The notes under the pieces: generated by a model
The model's input: only the letters and a program-made list of their open reading frames with translations
Database searches by the model: none
Told to the model about the DNA's origin: nothing
Shown: positions 45,308 through 55,214 of the stretch, one piece after another
Position numbering within the stretch: the stretch's first letter is position 1
Layout of the letters: every line of letters starts with the position of its first letter
Translations under genes and position numbers: made by a program
Source of the DNA: Oribacterium asaccharolyticum ACB7
Lineage (GTDB): Bacteria > Bacillota > Clostridia > Lachnospirales > Lachnospiraceae
Length of the DNA: 64,000 nt
Direction: 5' to 3'
Assembly (NCBI RefSeq): GCF_000238075.1
Contig: NZ_JH414504.1
Coordinates: 354,886 to 418,885 of the forward strand

Positions 45308-46282
45308 ATGAATCGGTATCAACAAGATAAACCGCTATTGATTCTTGCGGGACCCACTGCCGTGGGAAAAAGCGATATTTCCGTTAAAGTGGCTAAGGCC
45401 TTAGGCGGAGAATGTATTTCCGCGGATTCCATACAGGTGTACAAGGGGCTTACTATCGGATCGGGAAAGATCACGGAAGAGGAAATGGAGGGGGTTCCCC
45501 ACCATCTTTTGGATATCCTGGATCCGAAGGAAGACTATGATGCCAGTGCCTTTCAATGCATGGCCAGAGAGACGGTAGAGGAAATTTACCTAAGGGAAAG
45601 ACTTCCGATTTTAGTGGGCGGAACCGGTTTCTATATTCAGGCTATGCTGCGAGATATTGATTTTCAGGAAGAGGATGAAGCGGAAAAGGAAAGACTTCGA
45701 AGTAAACTCGAAAAAGAGATGGAAGAGCGGGGGAGTATAGCCTTACATGAGGAATTAAAATTGGCGGACCCGGTATCGGCAGAAGAAATTCATCCGCATA
45801 ACCGGCAAAGAATTATGCGTGCTTTGGAGTATTTTTATCTTCATAAAAGTCCGATATCGAAGCATAATCGGGAGGAGAAGGAAAAAGAAGCACTCTATGA
45901 CAGCCTTTTTCTGGTTCTCAATCGTAATAGAGAAGACTTATATGAGGGCATTAACGCTCGAGTGGAGAAGATGTTTCAAGACGGCCTCGTTTCGGAAGTG
46001 GAAGCTTTTTACAAAAAGGGCTATACGGAGCATTCTCCGGGTTTTAAGGGAATCGGATACAGGGAGCTTTTCCCTTATCTTCGAGGAGAATGCAGTCTTA
46101 GTGAGTGCAAAGCCCTGATTCAGCAAAATTCCAGACACTATGCAAAAAGACAGTTAACCTGGTTTAAGAGAGAAAAAAATACGATTTTTGTCGAAGCGGA
46201 AAATTTTCAAAGTCGCGAGGAGGAAGCGGAATGGATTATAGAGAAATGTATGTCGAAATGGGGATTTCTAAAGAGGTCGTAG
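45308..46282 (+). CDS. miaA: tRNA dimethylallyltransferase MiaA
   Basis: This 324-residue enzyme transfers a dimethylallyl group to A37, making the substrate of MiaB. The P-loop is AGPTAVGKSDIS, and SADSIQVYKGLTIGSGK and PHHLLDIL follow. GGTGFYIQAML is conserved, and RQLTWFKRE is near the C-terminus. The 3' end overlaps the next gene by 52 bases in a different frame. It belongs to the miaB-mutS-mutL-miaA cluster typical of Clostridia. Confidence 0.96.
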   Translation: MNRYQQDKPLLILAGPTAVGKSDISVKVAKALGGECISADSIQVYKGLTIGSGKITEEEMEGVPHHLLDILDPKEDYDASAFQCMARETVEEIYLRERLPILVGGTGFYIQAMLRDIDFQEEDEAEKERLRSKLEKEMEERGSIALHEELKLADPVSAEEIHPHNRQRIMRALEYFYLHKSPISKHNREEKEKEALYDSLFLVLNRNREDLYEGINARVEKMFQDGLVSEVEAFYKKGYTEHSPGFKGIGYRELFPYLRGECSLSECKALIQQNSRHYAKRQLTWFKREKNTIFVEAENFQSREEEAEWIIEKCMSKWGFLKRS

Positions 46283-47511
46283 ACTACAGTGAGTCTGTGG
46301 TGAAAAGCCTTGAGGAGAGATTTAAAAGAATAGATGAAATCGCAGAGCTGAATCAATTAAAGGTGCTTGCCGCTCTGCAAAAGGCGGGGATTTCCGAGGC
46401 ACATCTTACGGGAACAAACGGTTACGGTCATAATGACGCGGGAAGAGATGCTTTAGAAGAGGCCTATGCCGCCTATTTTCATACGGAGGATGCCTTGGTA
46501 AGAGGACAGATTATCTGCGGAACGCATGCCCTTGCCATTGCTTTACAGGCCAATCTTCGTCCGGGTGAGGAAATGCTTTCTCCGGTCGGAAAGCCTTACG
46601 ATACTTTGGAAGAGATTATCGGGATTCGGGAATCCTTAGGTTCTTTAAAGGAATTCGGAATCCGATATAGGCAGGTGGATTTACTCCCGGACGGAGGTTT
46701 TGACTGGGAAGGCATTAAAAATGCCATCAATGAAAAAACGCGTCTTGTGGAGATCCAGCGCTCTAAGGGCTATAGTGATAGAAAAAGCTTCAGTCCGGAG
46801 GAAATCGGAGAAATCATCCGTTTTGTAAAGTCCATTAAGCCGGATCTTATTTGTATGGTGGATAATTGTTATGGTGAGTTTGTCTGTGCAGAGGAGCCTA
46901 GTGACTTCGGAGCGGATATGGTCGTTGGATCTCTCATCAAGAACCCGGGTGGCGGACTGGCTCCTATAGGAGGTTACATTGCCGGAACAAAAGCCTGCAT
47001 CGAGAGATGTGCGGTTCGTCTTTATGCACCCGGACTCGGAAAAGAGCAGGGACCGTCTTTGAACTTAAATAAAGATCTCATTGAGGGATTTTTCCTTGCA
47101 CCGACCGTGACCGCTTCCGCGGAAAAATCAGCGATTCTTGCCGCAAGTCTTTTTGAAAAAGTAGGTTTTTCCTGCCATCCTACGGCAGATACGAAAAGAA
47201 TGGACATTATTCAGGCGATTACACTGGGCAGTAAGGAAGCACTTCTTGCCTTTTGCGAGGGCATACAGGCCGCAGCGCCTGTAGATGCCTTTGTGCGCCC
47301 TGAAGCGGATGACATGCCGGGCTATGAGGATCAGGTCGTTATGGCGGCAGGAGCTTTTGTACAGGGCTCCAGCATCGAGCTTTCCGCAGATGCTCCGATT
47401 CGTCCTCCCTTTACCGTATATTTCCAAGGCGGTTTGACCTTCCCGCATGGAAAGTATGGTGTTATTAAAGCCTTGGACACCATGTATAAAAAAGGCTTTA
47501 TAAAACTTTGA
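46231..47511 (+). CDS. methionine gamma-lyase / aluminium-resistance family PLP enzyme
   Basis: This 426-residue PLP-dependent enzyme is of the family annotated as aluminium resistance protein or methionine gamma-lyase family protein (YnbB-like). The PLP-lysine block is GSLIKNPGGGLAPIGGYIAG near residues 234-253; LTGTNGYGHNDAGRD and the DNCYGEFV block also match. Reaction not proven; a carbon-sulphur lyase activity is possible. It starts at ATG 46231 after AGGAGG, inside the miaA end. Confidence 0.88.
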   Translation: MDYREMYVEMGISKEVVDYSESVVKSLEERFKRIDEIAELNQLKVLAALQKAGISEAHLTGTNGYGHNDAGRDALEEAYAAYFHTEDALVRGQIICGTHALAIALQANLRPGEEMLSPVGKPYDTLEEIIGIRESLGSLKEFGIRYRQVDLLPDGGFDWEGIKNAINEKTRLVEIQRSKGYSDRKSFSPEEIGEIIRFVKSIKPDLICMVDNCYGEFVCAEEPSDFGADMVVGSLIKNPGGGLAPIGGYIAGTKACIERCAVRLYAPGLGKEQGPSLNLNKDLIEGFFLAPTVTASAEKSAILAASLFEKVGFSCHPTADTKRMDIIQAITLGSKEALLAFCEGIQAAAPVDAFVRPEADDMPGYEDQVVMAAGAFVQGSSIELSADAPIRPPFTVYFQGGLTFPHGKYGVIKALDTMYKKGFIKL

Positions 47512-47647
47512 TGGTTTATTCTTGCTTTTACCGGAATAGGGCAGAAAGCATTTTATGCAATAAAGCTTAAGAAAAGTTTTTATGCAAAGCTTCGTTTTCG
47601 TGGTAAAATAAAACCTCTGTAGACTCCTCCATAAAAAGGAGGAAAAT
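47512..47647 (+). promoter_or_regulatory. radC leader: extended -10 element and RBS-sequestering hairpin
   Basis: TGGTAAAAT (47601-47609) is an extended -10 with no clear -35. TCCTCC (47625-47630) pairs with GGAGGA (47638-47643) around ATAAAAA, and the right arm is the radC Shine-Dalgarno five bases before ATG 47648. An imperfect repeat of TTTTATGCAA...AAGCTT type occurs just upstream. Confidence 0.45.
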
Positions 47648-48337
47648 ATGAAAGAAGAATGGAAAAACCGTCAGGATTTATTACCCAGGGAGAAGGCAAG
47701 TCAAAGGGGCTTTTCCGCCTTGAGCGATGCGGAGCTTTTAGCCCTGATTCTTCGTACAGGAAGAAAAGATGCTTCGGTTTTGGAGCTTTCCGAGGAAATT
47801 CTTCATCTAAGAGAATGTTGTAAGGGCCTTACCGGACTCATGCACTTTTCCTTGCAGGAACTTACGCAAATACAAGGAATCGGAACGACTAAGGCGGTGG
47901 AACTTCTTGCCATAGGGGAGATTGCGCGTCGGATTTGGAACAGCAGAATTCGCGATAAAGTGCAATGCTTCCGCTCCCCACATGAGGTTCTCTTATACTT
48001 CAAGGAAGAGATGCGTTACTTGGATCATGAAGAGGTTCGTGTACTGTATCTGGACACAAAAGCGAAACTCATAAAGGAACATTTTCTGGCAAAGGGAAGC
48101 GGGAATTCCGCAAGTATCTCGGGAAGAGAGCTTTTCCGGGAAGCCTTGATGGTTGCGGCCAATTGCATTATTTTAGTACACAATCATCCTTCCGGAGACC
48201 CGGAACCTTCCAAGGAAGACGAGACATTTACGGATTCGGTCAGAAGGATAGGAGAATATATGGGGATTCCCTTAGTGGACCATATTATCATTGGAGATAA
48301 TCGTTATTATAGTTTTAAAGAACAGGGGAAGTTTTAG
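47648..48337 (+). CDS. radC: RadC-family JAB/MPN-domain protein
   Basis: This 229-residue protein has an N-terminal helix-hairpin-helix region (SDAELLALILRTG, IQGIGTTKAVELLA) and a C-terminal JAMM metalloprotein motif, HNHPSGDPEPSKED near residue 178. Despite its name, RadC's role in repair is not established. It is commonly found before mreBCD in Firmicutes, as here, and mreC overlaps its stop by one base. Confidence 0.95.
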   Translation: MKEEWKNRQDLLPREKASQRGFSALSDAELLALILRTGRKDASVLELSEEILHLRECCKGLTGLMHFSLQELTQIQGIGTTKAVELLAIGEIARRIWNSRIRDKVQCFRSPHEVLLYFKEEMRYLDHEEVRVLYLDTKAKLIKEHFLAKGSGNSASISGRELFREALMVAANCIILVHNHPSGDPEPSKEDETFTDSVRRIGEYMGIPLVDHIIIGDNRYYSFKEQGKF

Positions 48338-49197
48338 TGGAAAATAGAAGGAGCAGATACATCTTTATATTTCTTACCGTGCTCTGCATTATGATGGTGG
48401 TTCTGTCTTCCATTAAGGACGGTCTGATGAATCCCTTGAGAAATGCGGTAGGAACCGTTCTGGTTCCCATGCAATCCGGTGTGAACCGTGTCGGTAGAGG
48501 CATGTATTTGCAATGGGAAAAGCATAAAAGTCTTGTGGAAGCGGAAGCGGAGAATCAGAAATTGCAAACCAAAATCGACACGCTTACGGAAGAGAATAAT
48601 ATTCTAAAACAGAATGAGGAAGAGCTGCAAAGACTGCGCGAACTTTACAGCCTGGATCAGGAGTATTTACAGTACAAGAAGGTTGCGGCCAGAGTTATTG
48701 CAAAGGACTCGGAAAATTGGTTTCAGGTCTTTCGAATCGATAAAGGCTCAAAGGATGGCATCAAGGTAGATCAAAATGTCATGGCAAAGGGCGGTCTTGT
48801 GGGAATTGTCACGGATGTGGGCTTAAATTATGCCACGGTTCGTTCCATTATCGATGATGAATCCAGAGTTTCCTGTATGGGAATTCAGTCCAGTGATACC
48901 TGTATTGTAGCAGGGGATTTACGGCTGTATGAAGAAGGACGACTGCGTATCACCAATATGAAGAAAGATGCGGTGATTCAAGATGGAGACCGTATCGTAA
49001 CTTCCAATATTTCTTCCAAGTTTCTTCCGGGAATCCTTGTCGGATTCGCAATTGATATAGAGGTGGATGAGAAAAGGCTGATGAAAAACGGTTATCTGAT
49101 TCCGGCTGCCGATTTTACAAACTTACAGGAAGTTCTGGTGTTGACAGACAGGAAGGATGATCGCTTCCAAAAGGAGAGTAGTAACGTTGGGGAATAA
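48337..49197 (+). CDS. mreC: rod shape-determining protein MreC
   Basis: This 286-residue bitopic protein has an N-terminal transmembrane helix (about residues 7-24), a coiled-coil stretch (about 60-100, LVEAEAENQKLQTKIDTLTE type) and a beta-rich extracellular domain. It links the elongation machinery to the cell wall. It starts with GTG at 48337 with a one-base overlap of radC. The usual mreB neighbour between radC and mreC is missing. Confidence 0.94.
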   Translation: MENRRSRYIFIFLTVLCIMMVVLSSIKDGLMNPLRNAVGTVLVPMQSGVNRVGRGMYLQWEKHKSLVEAEAENQKLQTKIDTLTEENNILKQNEEELQRLRELYSLDQEYLQYKKVAARVIAKDSENWFQVFRIDKGSKDGIKVDQNVMAKGGLVGIVTDVGLNYATVRSIIDDESRVSCMGIQSSDTCIVAGDLRLYEEGRLRITNMKKDAVIQDGDRIVTSNISSKFLPGILVGFAIDIEVDEKRLMKNGYLIPAADFTNLQEVLVLTDRKDDRFQKESSNVGE

Positions 49198-49720
49198 ATT
49201 TGTTAGAAGAAAGAAAAAACACCATACCCAATTTTTATTTTATTTTGTTCTTTTGATTCTGGCTTTTTTACTGCAAACCAGTGTATTTCCTTTGCTCCCT
49301 TTTCTTTCCGCAAGTCCAAACCTTCTTTTAATTCTCTGCTTTTCCTTCGGCTTTTATTATGGCTCCCTTCCGGGGATGCTTTACGGTTTGGCTGCAGGAC
49401 TTCTTATGGACTTGTTTTATTCGGGGCCTTTCGGCTTTTATTCCCTGATTTTTGTCTTTATCGGTTATGTAAACGGATATTTTCATGCTTTTTATTACGA
49501 GGAGTACATTCAGCTTCCCTTGTTTCTTTGTGTCTTAAGCGGTTTAGCCTACCACAGCTATATTTATCTTTTACGTTTTTTGATTCGTGGAAAATGGAAC
49601 CTTCCTTATTACGCTGTACATATCGTTCTTCCATCCATCGTTTTTTCGTTTTTACTGACGCTGATTATGTACCGTTTCTTCTTTAGTGCAAGCAAACAAT
49701 TGGAGGAAAAAGCGCTATGA
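49187..49720 (+). CDS. mreD: rod shape-determining protein MreD
   Basis: This 177-residue protein is very hydrophobic, with five to six transmembrane helices, consistent with MreD of the elongasome. I chose the TTG at 49187 after AGGAGAG because the preceding in-frame ATG at 49157 lies well inside mreC and lacks a RBS. The stop overlaps the PBP2 gene by four bases. Confidence 0.85.
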   Translation: MGNKFVRRKKKHHTQFLFYFVLLILAFLLQTSVFPLLPFLSASPNLLLILCFSFGFYYGSLPGMLYGLAAGLLMDLFYSGPFGFYSLIFVFIGYVNGYFHAFYYEEYIQLPLFLCVLSGLAYHSYIYLLRFLIRGKWNLPYYAVHIVLPSIVFSFLLTLIMYRFFFSASKQLEEKAL

Positions 49721-52587
49721 TTAAAGAAATATACAGCTTGATTAAGGAACTGTTTTCCAGGCTTTTTTCATCCCGTCTTTTCGCGTTGGCTCTTATCTTT
49801 ACCGGTCTTTTTTCCGTACTGGGTATCCATCTTTTTCAGATGCAGATTATGCAGGGCCGGAGCTATCTGGAAAGTCATTTGAAGAGTACCAGAAAAAATC
49901 TGGTGCTTCCGGGAACAAGAGGGAATATCTACGATAAAGACGGTAAACTGCTTGCTTACAATGAATTACAGTACAACATTACCATAGCGGATACGGGTGC
50001 TTTTAATTCGACCCCGAAGGGAATCAACAATCGAAACAGAATGTTGCATAAACTGGCCATAATCATAGAAAAATATCAGTATCCGATTTTAAGCCAGTTT
50101 AAAGTAATACTCAACGAAGACGGGAGCTTTAGTTATGCGACATCGTCCGACCAGGACAGGCTTCGGCTTCTGGCCAATGTCTTTCGTAAGGATCCCGATA
50201 AATTAAGTGAGAAGGAGCGGAACAGTACAGCGGAGGAATGCTTTGAACAGGCTAAAAAACTATATCATTTCAACAAACTGACGGACGAGAACGGAAATCC
50301 GATTTCTCTTTCGGACAGAACTGCTCTGGATATGATTGGGATTATTTATACTTTGCGCCTTACCTCGTATCAACGTTATATGAGTACAAACATTGTGGAG
50401 AATATTTCCAGAGAATGCATGGCTGAAATACTGGAGTCGAAGTATGATCTTCCCGGAGTTGACGTGGAAAATGTTTCCGTCAGAAAGTACAATTATGCGC
50501 CGTATTTATCGCATATTGTCGGATATACGGGACAGGTACAGGAAGGACAGCTGTCCGATTTAAAAAAGATTGATGATTCCTACGAGGTTAATGATATCGT
50601 GGGAGTTTGGGGACTGGAAAAAAGTGAGGATTTGATTCTCAAAGGGAAAAAAGGATATAAGGAAATGTATCTGAACAATGTGGGAAGTATTATGGAAGTG
50701 ATTTCCGAAGAAAAACCCATGGCCGGAAATGATATCTATACCACTATTTCCGCAAATGATCAGATTTCCATTTATCATCTTCTGGAACAGGAACTTGCCG
50801 GAATATTATCCTCCAAGCTGACAGAAAATAATGATTTGGATCAAAGTAAGATAAAACAATCGCAACTTATGATTCCGGTAAAAGACGCCTATTATCAACT
50901 GATTAACAACAACGTCTTAAATAAGGATCATTTTTTTACAGAAGAGGCCGGTGAGGCGGAGAAGGAGATAGCTTCTCGTTTTAAGCAGAATAAGGAGGAG
51001 ATGCTTTCTCAAATTGAGACCATTTTAAATGAAGAAAACGGAGGAGAACTTTCCGGACTGCCACAGGAATTGCAGGCCTACATGGTCTATATTTATGATT
51101 ATCTACTCAGTAAAAAAGGAGAAATTGTTGATCCGGAAGATACAAGATACAAATCCTCTTCAGCTTATACACAATGGAAAAATGATGCCATCTCTCTTCA
51201 TGATTTTCTAATGAAAGGCATTGAGGAAGGCTGGATTGATACCAGAAAGTTGTCTTTAAATACGGAGTATTCCGATACGAATGAGATTTATGCGCTTTTT
51301 GTGCAGAAAATCATGGAATATCTGCGAAGTGATGCCGGGTTTGATAAATTGCTTTATAAGTACGCTATTGCAAAACAGACCATTTCCGGAAATCTGCTTC
51401 TCCGAGCTCTTTTTGAGCAAAATGTACTGACACAGGATGATGCGTCTTACCAGGCCCTGGCTGCCGGTGATGCCCATACGGCTTTTACCTTCCTATTGGA
51501 TAAAATCAGGAAAATTGAGCTTACTCCCGCACAGCTGGCTTTGGACCCCTGTAACGGTTCAGTCGTGGTAACGGATGTTAAGACCGGAAAAATCCGTGCA
51601 CTTGTCACATACCCCGGTTTTGATAACAACAGAATCAGCGATGCCGCCTATTTGAAAAAATGCAATGAAGATCTTTCCCTCCCCTTATTAAACGGAGCAA
51701 CACAAACACAGCTTGCACCGGGTTCATCCTTTAAGCCGATCAGTTCTATCGCTTCGCTTGAGGAAGGGGTAATCAATACCGATACAATTATTGATTGTAC
51801 CGGAAAATATGAAGAAGTAACGCCGAATATTCGTTGTTGGATTTGGCCTTCTCAACACGGAAACGAGAACTTGGTAGACGGAATCAAGAATTCCTGTAAC
51901 TATTTCTTTGCCGATTTGGGCCATCGTCTTGCGACGGACAGTAAGGGAAATTATAACTCAGAGCTGGGCATGGAAAGAATTCGAAAATATGCGAGTGACT
52001 TCGGTTTAAATGAGAAGTCGGGCGTGGAACTGGATGAGGCGGAACCCAGAATTTCTACGTATGACCCGGAACGTTCCGCAATGGGACAGGCCAATCATGC
52101 ATTTAATGCAGCGCAGTTAGCCCGCTACATTACGGCTGTAGCAAACAGCGGTTCTCTTTATAAATTATCGATTGTGGATAAAATCAAAGATCCCCGGAAT
52201 AATGCAGTAGAAGAGAGGAGTCCGGAACTTGAAAAAACCCTTTCTTATAGTGATGTGACCTGGAATGCGGTACATGAAGGGCTTAGAAAGGTGATTACCG
52301 AAGGTGTGGCAAAAAGTGTATTTATCGGACAAAATATAGCTGTGGCCGGAAAAACAGGTACTGCCCAGGAGAGAGAGGACAGAGGAAATCACGCCGTATT
52401 TGTTTCTTATGCTCCTTATGATAACCCTGAAATCTCCGTAACAGTGAATATTCCTTACGGTTATTCTTCCGGTAATGCAGCCAGCCTTGCCAATATGGTG
52501 TATGACTATTGCTTCGGAAAATTAAGTATGGACACAATCCTTTCTCGGGATGCAAGTAACATCAATTCTTTGACTGTGAGTGATTAG
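49717..52587 (+). CDS. mrdA: penicillin-binding protein 2 (elongation transpeptidase)
   Basis: This 956-residue class B PBP is long for the family, with a large insertion between the dimerisation and transpeptidase domains (about residues 360-610). One N-terminal transmembrane helix leads to NLVLPGTRGNIYDKDGKLLA. The active-site SxxK is in APGSSFKP near 670, SxN is in NSCNYFF near 728, and KTG is in AGKTGTAQ near 878. It cross-links peptidoglycan during elongation with RodA and MreCD encoded alongside. Confidence 0.94.
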   Translation: MIKEIYSLIKELFSRLFSSRLFALALIFTGLFSVLGIHLFQMQIMQGRSYLESHLKSTRKNLVLPGTRGNIYDKDGKLLAYNELQYNITIADTGAFNSTPKGINNRNRMLHKLAIIIEKYQYPILSQFKVILNEDGSFSYATSSDQDRLRLLANVFRKDPDKLSEKERNSTAEECFEQAKKLYHFNKLTDENGNPISLSDRTALDMIGIIYTLRLTSYQRYMSTNIVENISRECMAEILESKYDLPGVDVENVSVRKYNYAPYLSHIVGYTGQVQEGQLSDLKKIDDSYEVNDIVGVWGLEKSEDLILKGKKGYKEMYLNNVGSIMEVISEEKPMAGNDIYTTISANDQISIYHLLEQELAGILSSKLTENNDLDQSKIKQSQLMIPVKDAYYQLINNNVLNKDHFFTEEAGEAEKEIASRFKQNKEEMLSQIETILNEENGGELSGLPQELQAYMVYIYDYLLSKKGEIVDPEDTRYKSSSAYTQWKNDAISLHDFLMKGIEEGWIDTRKLSLNTEYSDTNEIYALFVQKIMEYLRSDAGFDKLLYKYAIAKQTISGNLLLRALFEQNVLTQDDASYQALAAGDAHTAFTFLLDKIRKIELTPAQLALDPCNGSVVVTDVKTGKIRALVTYPGFDNNRISDAAYLKKCNEDLSLPLLNGATQTQLAPGSSFKPISSIASLEEGVINTDTIIDCTGKYEEVTPNIRCWIWPSQHGNENLVDGIKNSCNYFFADLGHRLATDSKGNYNSELGMERIRKYASDFGLNEKSGVELDEAEPRISTYDPERSAMGQANHAFNAAQLARYITAVANSGSLYKLSIVDKIKDPRNNAVEERSPELEKTLSYSDVTWNAVHEGLRKVITEGVAKSVFIGQNIAVAGKTGTAQEREDRGNHAVFVSYAPYDNPEISVTVNIPYGYSSGNAASLANMVYDYCFGKLSMDTILSRDASNINSLTVSD

Positions 52588-52599
52588 GATAGAGAAGAT

Positions 52600-53733
52600 A
52601 TGAAGTTGGATTACGATTTTAAACAATATGACTTTAGGCTCTTGTTTTTAATGATTTGCTTAAATACCGCCGGTGTCTTTATTGTGCGGTCCGCTATTTC
52701 TGCGGAAAGCTTTAAAGACACCTTGGTTGTGAGACAAATTATGGGGTCTTTTGTCGGCCTGTCTATGAGTATCGGTATTTCCTTGTTTGACTATAGGAAA
52801 CTTTGTAAGTATTCTCCTTATCTATATGCAGCATCCATTCTGCTTTTGGCCGGTGTTCGAATATACGGAACCGCATCGGGACATGGTGCGATGAGATGGA
52901 TTACGGTACCTGTTTTAGGAAAGATACAGCCTGCGGAATTTGTGAAGGTAGCCTTGATTCTATTTTTTGCGGACTATTTACAAAGGGTTAAGGAAGACAT
53001 TAATACCCCTCACGGACTGCTTATGGAGGCATTATACCTACTCTTACCGGTTGGTTTGGTTTTGATTCAGCCCAATCTTTCCACGGCTATTATTATGACG
53101 GTAACCGTGTTTGCCATGACTTTTGCTTCTCCGCTTAAGTTACGCTATATTCTGGCTTTTGTCGGAATTGCGCTTATAGCTCTGGCTTTGCTTTTTTATC
53201 TTTTTTCTTCGGGATTATACGATAAGATTCCGATTTTGCAGGGATATCAAGTCAGAAGAATCCTGACCTTTTTGCACCCTGATGAGAATTCCAATGATTT
53301 TGCCCAGCAAATGTATTCCATTATGGCAATCGGGTCCGGAATGTTTAAGGGAAAGGGGCTCTTTAACCACTCCATTTTCTCCGTGAAGAACGGAAACTTT
53401 CTGGTTGAGGAAGACAATGACTTTATCTTTGCGGTAATTGGAGAAGAATTAGGATTTAGAGGGTCAATAATAATTATTATATTCTTCTTGTTGATTATTC
53501 TGGAATGTCTTATAATAGCTTACAAGGCTAAAACATTAAGCGGAAGATTAATATCTGTGGGGGTAATGGCTTGGATTGGTTTCCAAACCTATACAAATAT
53601 TGCGGTTGCAACAGGACTCTTCCCTAACACGGGAATTACGCTTCCCTTCTTTTCCAGAGGCGTAAGTTCCCTGCTTTCGGTTTATTTCGGGTTGGGAATA
53701 GTCTTAAATGTTGCTTTGCAAAGAAAAACATAG
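52600..53733 (+). CDS. rodA: RodA/FtsW-family peptidoglycan polymerase
   Basis: This 377-residue SEDS-family membrane protein has about ten transmembrane helices. Family marks include GHGAMRWITV, QPAEFVKVALILFFADYL and the late block NTGITLPFFSRGVSSLL. It polymerises glycan strands with PBP2, whose gene ends 12 bases upstream. Position after PBP2 favours RodA over FtsW. Confidence 0.93.
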   Translation: MKLDYDFKQYDFRLLFLMICLNTAGVFIVRSAISAESFKDTLVVRQIMGSFVGLSMSIGISLFDYRKLCKYSPYLYAASILLLAGVRIYGTASGHGAMRWITVPVLGKIQPAEFVKVALILFFADYLQRVKEDINTPHGLLMEALYLLLPVGLVLIQPNLSTAIIMTVTVFAMTFASPLKLRYILAFVGIALIALALLFYLFSSGLYDKIPILQGYQVRRILTFLHPDENSNDFAQQMYSIMAIGSGMFKGKGLFNHSIFSVKNGNFLVEEDNDFIFAVIGEELGFRGSIIIIIFFLLIILECLIIAYKAKTLSGRLISVGVMAWIGFQTYTNIAVATGLFPNTGITLPFFSRGVSSLLSVYFGLGIVLNVALQRKT

Positions 53734-53745
53734 GAGGAGTAGGAG

Positions 53746-54138
53746 ATGAAAGTGGGTTTGCTTGCGCATGATTCTAAGAAGAAGCTCATGCAGAACTTTT
53801 GTATCGCTTATAGAGGAATTTTGACCAGACACGATTTATATGCAACAGGGACAACCGGAAGTTTAATACAAGAAGTGACCAACTTGAAGATCCATAAGTT
53901 TTTACCGGGAGAAACCGGCGGGGTAAGACAACTTGCTTCTCAGATTGAACAGGGAAATCTGGATATGATTATCTTCTTAAGAGACCCTTCTCCTGAAGCG
54001 GACGGGGAGACTGAACTTACAGAAGTTATTCGACTTTGTGACATGTACAATATTCCCATCGGGACGAATCTTGCTACTGCTGAGCTGTTGATTCATGCAT
54101 TGGAAAGAGGAGAGTTGGAGTGGAGAAATATAGGCTAA
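53746..54138 (+). CDS. mgsA: methylglyoxal synthase
   Basis: This 130-residue enzyme converts dihydroxyacetone phosphate to methylglyoxal, a phosphate-releasing glycolytic bypass. Typical blocks are LLAHDSKK at the start, ATGTTGSLIQE, GGVRQLASQIEQG and FLRDPSPEA. It commonly follows the mre/rod cluster in Firmicutes. The next gene starts within its last 19 bases. Confidence 0.95.
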   Translation: MKVGLLAHDSKKKLMQNFCIAYRGILTRHDLYATGTTGSLIQEVTNLKIHKFLPGETGGVRQLASQIEQGNLDMIIFLRDPSPEADGETELTEVIRLCDMYNIPIGTNLATAELLIHALERGELEWRNIG

Positions 54139-55139
54139 AGTTTTTTCGCAGGAGTAGAGTCTCTACTCCTTTTTTTCTATGGTTAATTTTATTGTTGATT
54201 CTGTCTTTCTGTGTTTCTTGCGAAAGAAAACCGGAGAAAGCCTTTTCGGAAGAACAGTGTATACAAAGGCTGACTTCTCTATCCTGGGGTACGGAAGCAA
54301 ATCATACCGCACAATCTTTTGCCGCAAAGCTTGCGATACCTGTGGATCAAAGCTATAACGAGCAGGAGATGGATACCGAGAGCTTTCTGCTGGTGGAAAA
54401 AAGCAATACCGTTTCCGACCGAGCTCTTTCTTATAAAAATCCATACAAGAGAGTTTATCCTGCCAGCATTACAAAATTGATGACTGCACTTGTCTGTGTG
54501 GAAACAGTTGAGGATTTAGAGCAGGAATTTGTGATTTCTTCTGCTTCATCCATAAAGGTAAGCGGGTCTTCCACCGCTTTTCTGCAGGTCGGAGAAAGTT
54601 TGAAAATTAAAGATTTACTGTATGGGATGCTACTTCCTTCCGGAAATGATGCTGCCGTTGCGGTTGCAGAAGCAAGTTGCGGTTCTGTCGATGCATTTGT
54701 GGAGAAAATGAATGAAGAGGCGGTAAAGCTTGGTGCATTGTCCTCCCATTTTACCAATCCTCACGGACTTCCGGATGAAAATCATTATACTTCTCCGTAC
54801 GATATTTATTTGATTTTTCGTGCTGCAATGCAACATGAAGTTTTGCGTGAAATATTAGGAACAAAAGAGTACCAAGTTGTCTATAAAGACCGGAACGGAG
54901 CGCGAAAAACGCAGGTGTGGAAAGCGACAAATCTTTACAGTACCGGAGAAAAAGAGCTGCCGGAGGGCCTAAAAATAATGGGAGCCAAAACAGGAACGAC
55001 CAAAGAAGCCGGTTATTGCCTGGCCTTGAATACAGAGAAGACGGGGAGTGATTTGGACTATTTTTCTATTGTTATGAAAGCGGATACGAAAGACATTCTT
55101 TATGAAAATATGACAAACTTGCTTGATAAGATTTCTTGA
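54120..55139 (+). CDS. D-alanyl-D-alanine carboxypeptidase (serine-type, DacA-like)
   Basis: This 339-residue low-molecular-weight PBP has an N-terminal hydrophobic helix ending in CVSC, a possible but non-ideal lipobox. The penicillin-binding motifs are SITK (near residue 115), SGN (LPSGND) and KTG (GAKTGTT near 289). It trims pentapeptide side chains in the wall. The start is GTG 54120, overlapping mgsA. It lacks an obvious C-terminal amphipathic anchor, so the N-terminal helix or lipid may tether it. Confidence 0.92.
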   Translation: MEKYRLKFFRRSRVSTPFFLWLILLLILSFCVSCERKPEKAFSEEQCIQRLTSLSWGTEANHTAQSFAAKLAIPVDQSYNEQEMDTESFLLVEKSNTVSDRALSYKNPYKRVYPASITKLMTALVCVETVEDLEQEFVISSASSIKVSGSSTAFLQVGESLKIKDLLYGMLLPSGNDAAVAVAEASCGSVDAFVEKMNEEAVKLGALSSHFTNPHGLPDENHYTSPYDIYLIFRAAMQHEVLREILGTKEYQVVYKDRNGARKTQVWKATNLYSTGEKELPEGLKIMGAKTGTTKEAGYCLALNTEKTGSDLDYFSIVMKADTKDILYENMTNLLDKIS

Positions 55140-55214
55140 ATGTACTATACTTTTTATAAGTTTTAGCAGTTTAAACGCAAGTAAAATTCTTGTTCTGTCA
55201 AGGAGGAAATGCAA

